Assembly: GCA_903919455.1 (NCBI GenBank)
Contig: CAIXIJ010000059.1
Span: forward strand, 1-53,819
Reading direction: 5' to 3'
Source of the DNA: an uncultured Acidimicrobiaceae bacterium
GTDB taxonomy: Bacteria > Actinomycetota > Acidimicrobiia > Acidimicrobiales > Ilumatobacteraceae
Length of the DNA: 53,819 nucleotides
How positions within the stretch are numbered: position 1 is the stretch's first letter; every line of letters starts with the position of its first letter. The notes below the pieces were generated by a model. That model saw only the letters and a program-made list of their open reading frames with translations. It made no database searches and was not told the DNA's origin. A program made the position numbers and the translations under genes. Below are positions 36,645 to 44,605 of this stretch, piece by piece.

Positions 36645-38729
36645 ATGTTCCATCTGCGCGGCGTCGACACCGATGTCGTGATCGACGAATCCACGGGTGT
36701 GCCGACCATCGTGTACTGGGGTGCACCGTTGGGCGACATCGACCCGTCGTCGATCGTGCAGGCGCTTGCCCGGCCGGTGCAACCGGGCTCGCTCGACACC
36801 GTGGCTCCGCTCAGTGTGCTGCCCGAGCACGGTGCTGGCTTCCAGGGTCGTCCAGGCCTCACAGGGAGTCGGCAGGGGGGCCGTCATTGGTCTCCGAGGT
36901 TCGAACTGGCCAGGGCGACGCAGTTGGTGACCGGCGTGCACGTGGAAGCCATCGACCCGATTGCTCAGCTGCGTCTGGATTGCGTGATCACGCTGGGCGA
37001 TGCGCTGTCGGTGCGCTGCACCCTCACCAATGAGGGCGCCACGCGATACCTCCTGCATGCCCTGCACCCCACCCTGCCGCTGCCGGCCCACGCGGTGGAG
37101 CTGCTCACCTTCGACGGTCGATGGACCCGCGAGTTCCACCCAGTTCGGCGCGAGTGGGGAAGCGGCGTGTTCCTTTCGGAGAACCGTGCGGGCCGTACCA
37201 GCCACGAGCACATGCCGCTGCTGTATGCCGGCTCCGGTGGTTTCGGAGAATGGCACGGGGAGGTGTGGGGTGTGCACCTCGCTTGGAGTGGCAACCACGC
37301 GCTGCACGCCGAAGCCATGCCCGACGGTCGGCGATATGTGCAGGCCGGCGAGTTGCTGCATCCCGGCGAGTTGTGTCTGGAACCCGGCCAGTCGTATACC
37401 GCGCCCACGGTGCTCGGCACCTACGGGTGCGGCCTCACCCCGGCATCGTGGGGCTACCACCGCTACGCCCGGCATCAGCAGACCCGGCAGCAATCGCCGC
37501 GTCCGGTGCTGTTGAACACGTGGGAGGCCGTGTACTTCCACCACGACATGGATCGATTGAAGGGTTTGGCAAGCACCGCTGCGGCGTTGGGTGTGGAACG
37601 CTTCGTGCTCGACGACGGTTGGTTCGGTTCTCGTCGCGACGACACCAGTGGCCTTGGCGACTGGGAGGTGTCGGCCGCCGTGTATCCGGATGGTTTGACC
37701 CCACTCATCGAGCACGTGCGCGGCTTGGGCATGGAGTTCGGCATCTGGGTGGAGCCCGAGATGGTGAACCCCGACAGCGACCTGTACCGGGCTCATCCCG
37801 AGTGGGCGCTCACCACCGACGGCTACGAACCGGTGCTGGCGCGCAACCAACTGGTACTCGACCTCGCCAATGAGGGCGCGTTCCAGCACGTCTTCGGCCA
37901 GCTCGATGCGCTGCTGCGCGATCACGACGTGCAGTACGTGAAGTGGGACATGAACCGCGCTCACACCCAGGGCAGCGGCAGTCGTGGGGCGGCCGGCAGC
38001 CACTTTCAAACGCTCGCGTTCTACCGATTGCTCGACGCGCTCCGAGCGGCGCACTCGACTGTGGAGTTCGAGAGCTGCAGCAGCGGCGGTGGTCGCATCG
38101 ATCTGGAGGTGCTGCGTCGCGCCGAACGGGTGTGGACCAGCGACTGCAACGACGCACTGGAACGGCAGACGATCCAGCGCGGTGCGTCCATGTTGATTCC
38201 TCCGGAGCTGATGGGTGCCCACATCGGGCCGACGCGGTCGCACACCACCGGCCGGGTCCATTCGCTGGCGTTCCGCGCCCTGACCGCAATGTTCGGTCAT
38301 CTCGGCGTGGAGTGGAACGTGCTCGACCTCGGCGACAGCGAGCGTGCCCAGTTGGCCGAGGCCATCGCGTTGCACCAACGGTTCCGCGACCTGTTGCACT
38401 CCGGCGACACGGTGCGCTTCGACCCGGTGCTCAACGGGCAGGAAGCCGCCAGCCACGCACACGGCGTGTACTCGCGTGACCGACGCGAGGCGCTGGTGGC
38501 GCACGTGCAACTGGCCAGCGGCATGAGCCTGCTGCCGCCTCCGCTGCGGCTGCCTGGGTTGGATCCTGCTGCGAGCTATCGCATCGATCAGGTACCGCTT
38601 CCCGGGGCGCAGGCGGTGTGGCAGCACAGCGGCATCGAACTCACCGGCACCCAGTTGGCACACCACGGACTCCAGTTGCCGCGCCTGCATCCCGAGTCTG
38701 GGCTGCTGTTGCACCTCACTGCAATCTGA
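36645..38729 (+). CDS. Alpha-galactosidase (GH36)
   Basis: This 694-residue protein has an N-terminal beta domain, then a TIM barrel with FVLDDGWFGSRRDD, GIWVEPEMVNPDSDLY, nucleophile Asp435 in YVKWDMNR, CSSGGGRIDLE and acid/base Asp500 in WTSDCNDA. It releases galactose from alpha-galactosides (raffinose type) in the cytoplasm; no signal peptide. ATG 36645 follows GAGGGG. The divergent galT would process the galactose. The stop overlaps the next gene by one base (TGATG). Confidence 0.94.
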   Translation: MFHLRGVDTDVVIDESTGVPTIVYWGAPLGDIDPSSIVQALARPVQPGSLDTVAPLSVLPEHGAGFQGRPGLTGSRQGGRHWSPRFELARATQLVTGVHVEAIDPIAQLRLDCVITLGDALSVRCTLTNEGATRYLLHALHPTLPLPAHAVELLTFDGRWTREFHPVRREWGSGVFLSENRAGRTSHEHMPLLYAGSGGFGEWHGEVWGVHLAWSGNHALHAEAMPDGRRYVQAGELLHPGELCLEPGQSYTAPTVLGTYGCGLTPASWGYHRYARHQQTRQQSPRPVLLNTWEAVYFHHDMDRLKGLASTAAALGVERFVLDDGWFGSRRDDTSGLGDWEVSAAVYPDGLTPLIEHVRGLGMEFGIWVEPEMVNPDSDLYRAHPEWALTTDGYEPVLARNQLVLDLANEGAFQHVFGQLDALLRDHDVQYVKWDMNRAHTQGSGSRGAAGSHFQTLAFYRLLDALRAAHSTVEFESCSSGGGRIDLEVLRRAERVWTSDCNDALERQTIQRGASMLIPPELMGAHIGPTRSHTTGRVHSLAFRALTAMFGHLGVEWNVLDLGDSERAQLAEAIALHQRFRDLLHSGDTVRFDPVLNGQEAASHAHGVYSRDRREALVAHVQLASGMSLLPPPLRLPGLDPAASYRIDQVPLPGAQAVWQHSGIELTGTQLAHHGLQLPRLHPESGLLLHLTAI

Positions 38730-39487
38730 TGGCCTGGCCCACCTGGCAGCAGGGCGCCATCACCGCATTGGTGTGCGGCATCGTGGCGCTCACCGTCGGT
38801 CGCGTGCGACCAGCGGCCAAGGAACTGTCGTTGATGGCGGGGCTGTACACCCTGTGGCGCCTCGCCCGTACCCTGCCGCTCGCCACCGATGATGGGGCCA
38901 TCGAGCGTGCCCGGCAGATCGACGACCTTCAGAAGTGGCTGCACTTCCCGACCGAGCTCTCGCTGCAGCACGTGTCACTCGATCACGAGTGGCTGGGCCG
39001 TTTCCTGAACTACTACTACGCCATCCTCCACGTACCGGTCACGGTGGCGTTCCTGGTGTGGATGTTCGTGCGGCATCGCGATGCCTACGCACATTGGCGC
39101 AACGGTCTGGCCATCGTGACGGGGGCCTGTCTGGTGATCCGGTTCGTGCGCGTGGCGCCGCCCCGCTTTCTCACCGATCTCGGCTACATCGATCTGGCGG
39201 AGCGGTTCGGCATGTTGATCTACGGCCCGGTGGGCACAGGTGTTTCCGACCAGTTCGCCGCGATGCCGTCCATCCATGTGGCGTGGGCGGCGGTCGTGTC
39301 GCTGGGCATCGTGTCCGCTTCCACCAGCCGGTGGCGGTGGGTGTTTCTGCTGCACCTCGTGTTCACCATGCTGGCCGTGTCGGCCACCGGCAACCACTGG
39401 TGGCTCGACGGCGTGGTGGCCATTGCGTTGTTGGTGGGCGGTCTACAGATCGACAATCGAGTTCGCCGTTGGAGGGCCGCCCCGTAG
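38729..39487 (+). CDS. PAP2-superfamily membrane phosphatase
   Basis: The 252-residue protein has about six membrane segments. The phosphatase motifs are in SDQFAAMPSIHVAWAA and SATGNHWWLDGVVA (catalytic His residues), as in the PAP2_3 / inositol-phosphorylceramide-synthase-like group. FLNYYYAILHVPVTVAFLVW precedes them. Probably a phospholipid head-group phosphatase or transferase. It is translationally coupled to the alpha-galactosidase and lies 10 bp before gatC. Confidence 0.85.
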   Translation: MAWPTWQQGAITALVCGIVALTVGRVRPAAKELSLMAGLYTLWRLARTLPLATDDGAIERARQIDDLQKWLHFPTELSLQHVSLDHEWLGRFLNYYYAILHVPVTVAFLVWMFVRHRDAYAHWRNGLAIVTGACLVIRFVRVAPPRFLTDLGYIDLAERFGMLIYGPVGTGVSDQFAAMPSIHVAWAAVVSLGIVSASTSRWRWVFLLHLVFTMLAVSATGNHWWLDGVVAIALLVGGLQIDNRVRRWRAAP

Positions 39488-39497
39488 GATGCTCGGC

Positions 39498-39800
39498 GTG
39501 TCCGACCGCATTTCTGCCGCCGATGTTGCCAAGGTGGCTCGGTTGGCGCGACTCGATGTGACGACCGAGGAACTCGAACGGATGACCGTGCAACTTGACG
39601 GCATGCTCGAGCACTTCGCCGACATCGACGCGCTCGACCTCGCCACCGTGGAACCGATGACCCAGCCCTACCCGCTCGTGAACGTGCTGCGACCCGACGT
39701 GGTGCAACCCTGCCTCGATCGCGACGAGGTGCTGGCCGCGGCCCCGTCCGCCGAGGATGGTCGGTTCCGAGTGCCGCCGATCATCGGAATGGATCTCTGA
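39498..39800 (+). CDS. gatC: Asp/Glu-tRNA amidotransferase subunit C
   Basis: This 100-residue protein starts at GTG 39498, giving the usual start (SDRISAADVAKVARLARLDVTTEELERM); ATG 39489 is an alternative. The core IDALDLATVEPMTQPYPLVNVLRPD and the tail DGRFRVPPIIGMDL are family-typical. It stabilises GatA and GatB. The stop shares a base with the gatA ATG. Confidence 0.93.
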   Translation: MSDRISAADVAKVARLARLDVTTEELERMTVQLDGMLEHFADIDALDLATVEPMTQPYPLVNVLRPDVVQPCLDRDEVLAAAPSAEDGRFRVPPIIGMDL

Positions 39801-41215
39801 TGGGACTCGCCGACATCGTTGCCTCCGTGAAGTCCGGCGCCGTGAAGGCTGCCGATCTCACTGAGGTCCGCCTCGCCGCCATCGCCGCCCGCGAAGGCGA
39901 CATTCATGCGTTCAACCACGTGATGGCCGACGAAGCACGCGCATCGGCCGCTGCGGTCGACGAGGCCGTTGCCCGTGGCGACGACCCCGGCCCACTCGCC
40001 GGTGTCACCGTGGCATTGAAGGACAACATGTGCACTCGTGGTGTACCCACCACGTGCTCGTCGAAGATTCTCGAGGGTTGGCTGCCGCCGTACGACGGCA
40101 CCGTGGTCGCGGCGTTGAAGGCCAGTGGCGCGGTTGCCGTCGGCAAGACCAACCTCGACGAGTTCGCCATGGGTTCCAGCACCGAGAACTCGGCATTCGG
40201 ACCCACCCGCAATCCGCACGACACGAACCGCGTGCCGGGTGGCAGCAGCGGTGGCAGCGCTGCCGCCGTGGCGGCCGGCTTCAGCGACTTCTCGTTGGGC
40301 AGCGATACGGGCGGTTCCATCCGCCAGCCTGCCGCCCTCTGCGGCGTGGTGGGTGTGAAGCCCACCTATGGCTATGTCAGCCGCTACGGCCTCGTGGCGT
40401 TCGCCAGCAGCCTCGACCAGATCGGTCCGTTCACGAACACCGTGGAAGATGCAGCACTGGTACTCGACGTCATCGGCGGCCACGACCCGCGCGACAGCAC
40501 CAGCATCCCGCAGCAGCATCCGTCGCTCGTGGCGGCACTGCAGCAGGGCGTGGGAGGGCTCCGCATCGGCCGCATCACCGACCTGCCCGAGGGGGCCGAC
40601 CCCGATGTGCAGGAACGGCTGGAGGCAGCGTTCGACACGCTGAAGGCGCAGGGTGCCACCATCGTGGATGTGCAGGTGCCGGCGTTCAGCTTCGGCCTCA
40701 CCGCCTACTACCTCATCGCTCCGGCAGAAGCCAGCAGCAACCTGGCTCGCTACGACGGTGTGCGATACGGCATGCGCGTCGAGGCCACTGATACCAATGC
40801 CATGTACGGCGCCACTCGAGAAGCAGGCTTCGGCGACGAGGTGAAGCGCCGCATCATGCTGGGTACGTACGCACTCAGCGCCGGCTACTACGACGCGTAC
40901 TACGGCAAGGCGCTGAAGGTTCGTCGCCTCATCCACGACGACTTCGAGCGGGCCTATCAGCACGCCGACGTGTTGCTCACCCCCACGTCGCCCAGCGTGG
41001 CGTTCGAGTTCGGCAGTAAGGGCGACAACCCGCTGGCGATGTACCTCTGCGACACGTACACCATCCCCACCAACCTCGCCGGCCACCCGGGCATGAGCGT
41101 GCCGTTCGGCACCGGCGCCCATGGTCTGCCCGTGGGGGTGCAGGTGTTGGCCGGCACGCTGCAGGAACCCGTGATGTTCCGTGTGGCAGCCGCTCTCGAA
41201 AGGAGCCTGGCATGA
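39800..41215 (+). CDS. gatA: Asp/Glu-tRNA amidotransferase subunit A (amidase)
   Basis: The 471-residue protein has the amidase triad: Lys74 in VALKDN, cis-Ser149 in VPGGSSGGSAAAV and Ser173 in DTGGSIRQPAA. It releases ammonia from glutamine for GatB to convert Glu-tRNA(Gln) and Asp-tRNA(Asn). It overlaps gatB by 4 bp. The three gat genes are in a single tight run, so equal synthesis is expected. Confidence 0.96.
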   Translation: MGLADIVASVKSGAVKAADLTEVRLAAIAAREGDIHAFNHVMADEARASAAAVDEAVARGDDPGPLAGVTVALKDNMCTRGVPTTCSSKILEGWLPPYDGTVVAALKASGAVAVGKTNLDEFAMGSSTENSAFGPTRNPHDTNRVPGGSSGGSAAAVAAGFSDFSLGSDTGGSIRQPAALCGVVGVKPTYGYVSRYGLVAFASSLDQIGPFTNTVEDAALVLDVIGGHDPRDSTSIPQQHPSLVAALQQGVGGLRIGRITDLPEGADPDVQERLEAAFDTLKAQGATIVDVQVPAFSFGLTAYYLIAPAEASSNLARYDGVRYGMRVEATDTNAMYGATREAGFGDEVKRRIMLGTYALSAGYYDAYYGKALKVRRLIHDDFERAYQHADVLLTPTSPSVAFEFGSKGDNPLAMYLCDTYTIPTNLAGHPGMSVPFGTGAHGLPVGVQVLAGTLQEPVMFRVAAALERSLA

Positions 41216-42651
41216 GCGAACGCGACGGTCTTCCTGGCGATTGGGAATTGGTCGTGGGCCTCGAGGTGCACGTGGAACTGGCCACGAACACCAAGATGTT
41301 CTCCTCCAGCCCCAACCGGTTCGGTGACGAACCGAACACCAACATCGACCCGGTCACCCTGGGTCTGCCCGGTGCATTGCCGGTGCTGAACGAGCAAGCG
41401 GTGGAACTGGCCATGCGCATCGGCCTGGCGCTGAACTGCACTATCCAGCCCTGCACATTCCACCGCAAGAACTACTTCTACCCCGACATGCCCAAGGCGT
41501 ATCAGGTGAGCCAGTACGACCAGCCGCTGAACATCGACGGCTATCTGGATCTGCCCAACGGTGTGCGGGTGGGTATCGAGCGGGCCCATATGGAGGAAGA
41601 CGCCGGTAAGAGCACGCACATCGGTGGCTCCGGCGGTCGTGTGCACGGCGCCGACTACTCGCTGCTCGACCTGAACCGCGCCGGTGTGCCGCTGGTGGAG
41701 ATCGTCAGCCGCCCCGACATTCAGACCTCCGATGACGCCCGCGACTATGTGAACGAACTCCGCGGCATTCTCGTGGCCATTGGTGCCAGCGACGCCAAGA
41801 TGGAAGAAGGCTCGCTGCGCGTGGATGCGAACATCAGCGTGCGTCAGCCCGGCGCGCCGCTCGGCACGCGCTGTGAGATCAAGAACGTGAACAGCATTCG
41901 GTCGCTGGGTCGGGCCATCGAGTACGAGGCGCGCCGCCAGATCGATCTGCTCGAGAGCGGCGACAAGGTGCGCCAGGAGACCCGCCACTGGGACGAAACC
42001 GACGGCCGCACCCACACGCTCCGAGTGAAGGAAGACGCCGACGACTACAGGTATTTCCTGGAGCCCGATCTGGTGCCCGTGGTGCCATCAGCTGAGTGGA
42101 TCCATCGGGTCCGCGAGGCCATGCCACCGCTGCCGGCGCAGCGCCGAGAGCACCTGTCGGTGCTCACGGGCCAGCCCGCCAACAGCGAAGCGGTCACCAG
42201 CGTGGTGGAGCGCGGGCAAGACCATTATGTGCTCGCCGTTTCCCACCTGGGTGGCGATGCTGCGCGGGCACTGGTGTACGTGAAGGAAGCGTTCGCCGAC
42301 CTCGGCGCCGAACCTGCCGTGCCCGCACTCGACATTGCAGGGCTCACCACGCTCGAGGTGGACGGCAAGGTCACGGCCACGCAGGCCAAGGCCATCCTTG
42401 CGGAGATCATCGCGAATGGTGGCGGCGACGCTGCCGCCATTGCTGCGGCGAAAGGCTTCGAGGCACTCGACACCTCGGCGCTCGAGACGGTGGTGGATCA
42501 GGTCATCGCCGAGCAAGCCGATGCCTGGGCGAAGTTCTGCGCCGGTGACGGCAAAGCCATGGGTGCGATTGTTGGTGCCGTGATGAAGGCCACCCAGGGC
42601 AAAGCCGACGGCAAGATCGTCACTGCGCTCCTGAACCAGAAAAAGGGTTGA
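41212..42651 (+). CDS. gatB: Asp/Glu-tRNA amidotransferase subunit B
   Basis: The 479-residue protein begins WELVVGLEVHVELATNTKMFS. HRKNYFYPDMPKAYQVSQYDQP and the kinase-like core SLRVDANISVR are typical, and the C-terminal YqeY-like tail domain ends VIAEQADAWAKFCAGDGKAMGAIVGAVMKATQGKADG. It phosphorylates and amidates the mischarged aminoacyl-tRNA. Complete and unremarkable. Confidence 0.96.
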   Translation: MSERDGLPGDWELVVGLEVHVELATNTKMFSSSPNRFGDEPNTNIDPVTLGLPGALPVLNEQAVELAMRIGLALNCTIQPCTFHRKNYFYPDMPKAYQVSQYDQPLNIDGYLDLPNGVRVGIERAHMEEDAGKSTHIGGSGGRVHGADYSLLDLNRAGVPLVEIVSRPDIQTSDDARDYVNELRGILVAIGASDAKMEEGSLRVDANISVRQPGAPLGTRCEIKNVNSIRSLGRAIEYEARRQIDLLESGDKVRQETRHWDETDGRTHTLRVKEDADDYRYFLEPDLVPVVPSAEWIHRVREAMPPLPAQRREHLSVLTGQPANSEAVTSVVERGQDHYVLAVSHLGGDAARALVYVKEAFADLGAEPAVPALDIAGLTTLEVDGKVTATQAKAILAEIIANGGGDAAAIAAAKGFEALDTSALETVVDQVIAEQADAWAKFCAGDGKAMGAIVGAVMKATQGKADGKIVTALLNQKKG

Positions 42652-42701
42652 TCTCGCCGCTCGAGTTTGCGGTACCCCTCACAATTGGACACACTATCCA
42701 A

Positions 42702-43187
42702 ATGGTGTGGACGTCAAGGTTGTACAGAGGTCTTGGCGTGCTTGCCGTGGTCGCTTCGCCGATCATGGCGTTCTGGTGGCTGGGTGATCGGCTCGACAGT
42801 GTGTGTCGCGAGGGGGCTCCCGAGCGCTGCGGTATGTGGAGAACGCCGCAACGTTGGAACCCCGACACCGTGCAGTTGCTGGGCATCGTCGCCTCGGTCG
42901 TGTTCGTGGTCAGCATCGGGCTGTTGGTCTGGGCGTGGTACCGGCACCAACTGCGCTCCGGCACGATGGAGGTGATCGGCCTTCTCGTCGGCGCCGGAGC
43001 TGCGCTTGGGTTCAGCGCTCGGGTGCTGTCGGCGCGGATCGACGACGACGGCACCCTCGGCTACATCGTGGTCCTCCCGGTACTCGCGGTTGCTGTCGGT
43101 CTCGTTGTGGCGGCCGGGGTGGAGGCCTTCAGCCTCCGGAAGGAAGCGCACCACGGAATCGCCAGCCCTGGTGTCGAACGGTGGTGA
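42702..43187 (+). CDS. Hypothetical four-helix membrane protein
   Basis: This ~161-residue protein has four hydrophobic segments: GLGVLAVVASPIMAFWWLG, a second at TVQLLGIVASVVFVVSIGLL, a third at VIGLLVGAGAALGF and a fourth at YIVVLPVLAVAVGLVVAAG. I do not recognise a family. ATG 42702 was chosen because the longer frame would start with TTG inside the gatB stop. The bases just before it include TTGGA (42685-42689) and TCCAA (42697-42701) as a small inverted repeat, which may be a regulatory site. Confidence 0.65.
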   Translation: MVWTSRLYRGLGVLAVVASPIMAFWWLGDRLDSVCREGAPERCGMWRTPQRWNPDTVQLLGIVASVVFVVSIGLLVWAWYRHQLRSGTMEVIGLLVGAGAALGFSARVLSARIDDDGTLGYIVVLPVLAVAVGLVVAAGVEAFSLRKEAHHGIASPGVERW

Positions 43188-43221
43188 TGGCCCACCGACT
43201 TGGGTCCATTCAAGGGATGTG

Positions 43222-43267
43222 GCCAGCGAGATCGCCACGCCACCCATGAAGTGGCAACCTCGCTGGC
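43222..43267. terminator. Two-step stem-loop between convergent genes
   Basis: GCCAGCGAG (43222-43230) pairs with CTCGCTGGC (43259-43267). Inside, GCCAC (43234-43238) pairs with GTGGC (43251-43255) across a symmetric 3x3 internal loop. A second small hairpin, GCATGA/TCATGC, follows at 43275-43289. The position between two converging genes suggests a bidirectional transcript end, although no T-run is present. Nothing else is seen in 43188-43349. Confidence 0.4.
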
Positions 43268-43349
43268 ACTCGACGCATGAGCGTCATGCAACGATGCTGC
43301 GCCCGGTGCTTTGGTGTGTGGCGTGAACTCGCTGAGAACTTGGTGAGAG

Positions 43350-44588
43350 TTACAGAGCCCCGGTGGCCACCAGCTGGATGGCCTCCTGGCACGTGCGATG
43401 GAACGCATCGGCGGCCATGTGCAGATGGTCTTCCGGTGTGTCCTCTTCCTTGGTGTGGCTGAGGCCGGCGGTGGAGCTGCTGAAGATCATCACCGTCGGG
43501 ATTTCGCGGGCCACCTCGCTGGCGTCGTGCAGGGCGCCACTGGGTAGCTCCACGTCGTGGCCCTCCACCGCCTGCACCGCTCGGCGAGCTGCATCGAGCA
43601 GCGCCGGGTGGAAGGGCATGGGCGGAATGCGGAAGATGTGTTCCCACTCGATGGTGCAGCCTTCGGCCTCGGCCGCCGCAGCGGCCGCCTGGTGGGCTTC
43701 GTCGAACATCGCCTGCAGGCTGTGCGCGGAGATGTGGCGCATGTCCATCGTGATGCGCGTCTCGCCGGCCACGGCGGTGACCACCCCTGGCCAGCACTGG
43801 GCGTGGCCCACGGTGGTGACACCCTGGTGACGCTCGCCGATCTCGGCGATGGCCAGGGCGAAGCGGGCGGCTGCACGGAAACTGTCGCGGCGCATCTCCA
43901 TCGGCATCGTTCCCGCGTGCGCGGCCTGGCCGCGGAAGATCAGCCGCTCGCGCTCGATGCCCTTGGTGCCGGTGACGGTGCAGATGCCCAGGCCCTTCTG
44001 TTCCAGGATGGGACCCTGCTCGATGTGCACTTCCACGTAGGCCTTCACGTGCTCCATGCGTGTGCGGGCTCCGTCGAGGTTCTCGATGTCGACGCCGTGC
44101 TGGGCCAAGATCTCGGGCAGCTTGCTGCCCTCTTTGTCGGTGAGGCCCCGCAGCACGTCGATGTCGAGCGTGCCCATGCATGCCGCCGAGCCGAACAGGC
44201 TGCGGCTGAACCGAGCGCCCTCTTCGTCGGCCCAATCCACCACGCTCACCGTGATGGGCGGCGTGCCCTCAGCGGCCACGGCGCGCAGCAACTCCACTCC
44301 GGCCATCACGCCGAGGGCGCCATCCAGCCAGCCGCCCTTGGGCACGCTGTCGAGGTGCGATCCCACCAAGAGGGTGTCGGGGCTCTCGCCATGCAGCGTG
44401 GCCCAGAGGTTGCCCGCTTCGTCCTCCTCGATCTCCACCGGCAGCGTGGCCAACGACTCGCGGAAGAACGAACGTGCCTGCAACCAATCCGGCGTCCAGG
44501 CCAGACGGCGACTGCCCTCGGCACTGCCGGTGCGGTGATGGAGTTCGCGGAGATCGGCGACGACGCGGGTGGGATCGTAGGCACTCAT
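43350..44588 (-). CDS. M20-type amidohydrolase (allantoate / N-carbamoyl-amino-acid hydrolase family)
   Basis: This 412-residue protein has VGSHLDSVPKGGWLDGALGV (His78, Asp89), WADEEGARF (Glu pair), AYVEVHIEQGPILE (His) and SGALHDASEVA (His), the M20 carbamoylase pattern. Enzymes of this group open ureido bonds in allantoate, ureidoglycolate, beta-ureidopropionate or carbamoyl amino acids; the substrate here is not certain. ATG 44588 fits the domain. It follows the GGDEF-EAL gene by 17 bp on the same strand. Confidence 0.88.
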   Translation of the reverse strand: MSAYDPTRVVADLRELHHRTGSAEGSRRLAWTPDWLQARSFFRESLATLPVEIEEDEAGNLWATLHGESPDTLLVGSHLDSVPKGGWLDGALGVMAGVELLRAVAAEGTPPITVSVVDWADEEGARFSRSLFGSAACMGTLDIDVLRGLTDKEGSKLPEILAQHGVDIENLDGARTRMEHVKAYVEVHIEQGPILEQKGLGICTVTGTKGIERERLIFRGQAAHAGTMPMEMRRDSFRAAARFALAIAEIGERHQGVTTVGHAQCWPGVVTAVAGETRITMDMRHISAHSLQAMFDEAHQAAAAAAEAEGCTIEWEHIFRIPPMPFHPALLDAARRAVQAVEGHDVELPSGALHDASEVAREIPTVMIFSSSTAGLSHTKEEDTPEDHLHMAADAFHRTCQEAIQLVATGAL

Positions 44589-44605
44589 GGTGCCGACACT
44601 ATTCG

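Noticed and set aside
36627-38714. 695-codon minus-strand open frame
   Set aside because: It lies exactly opposite the GH36 alpha-galactosidase, whose catalytic motifs are complete. The antisense product has no recognisable domain.
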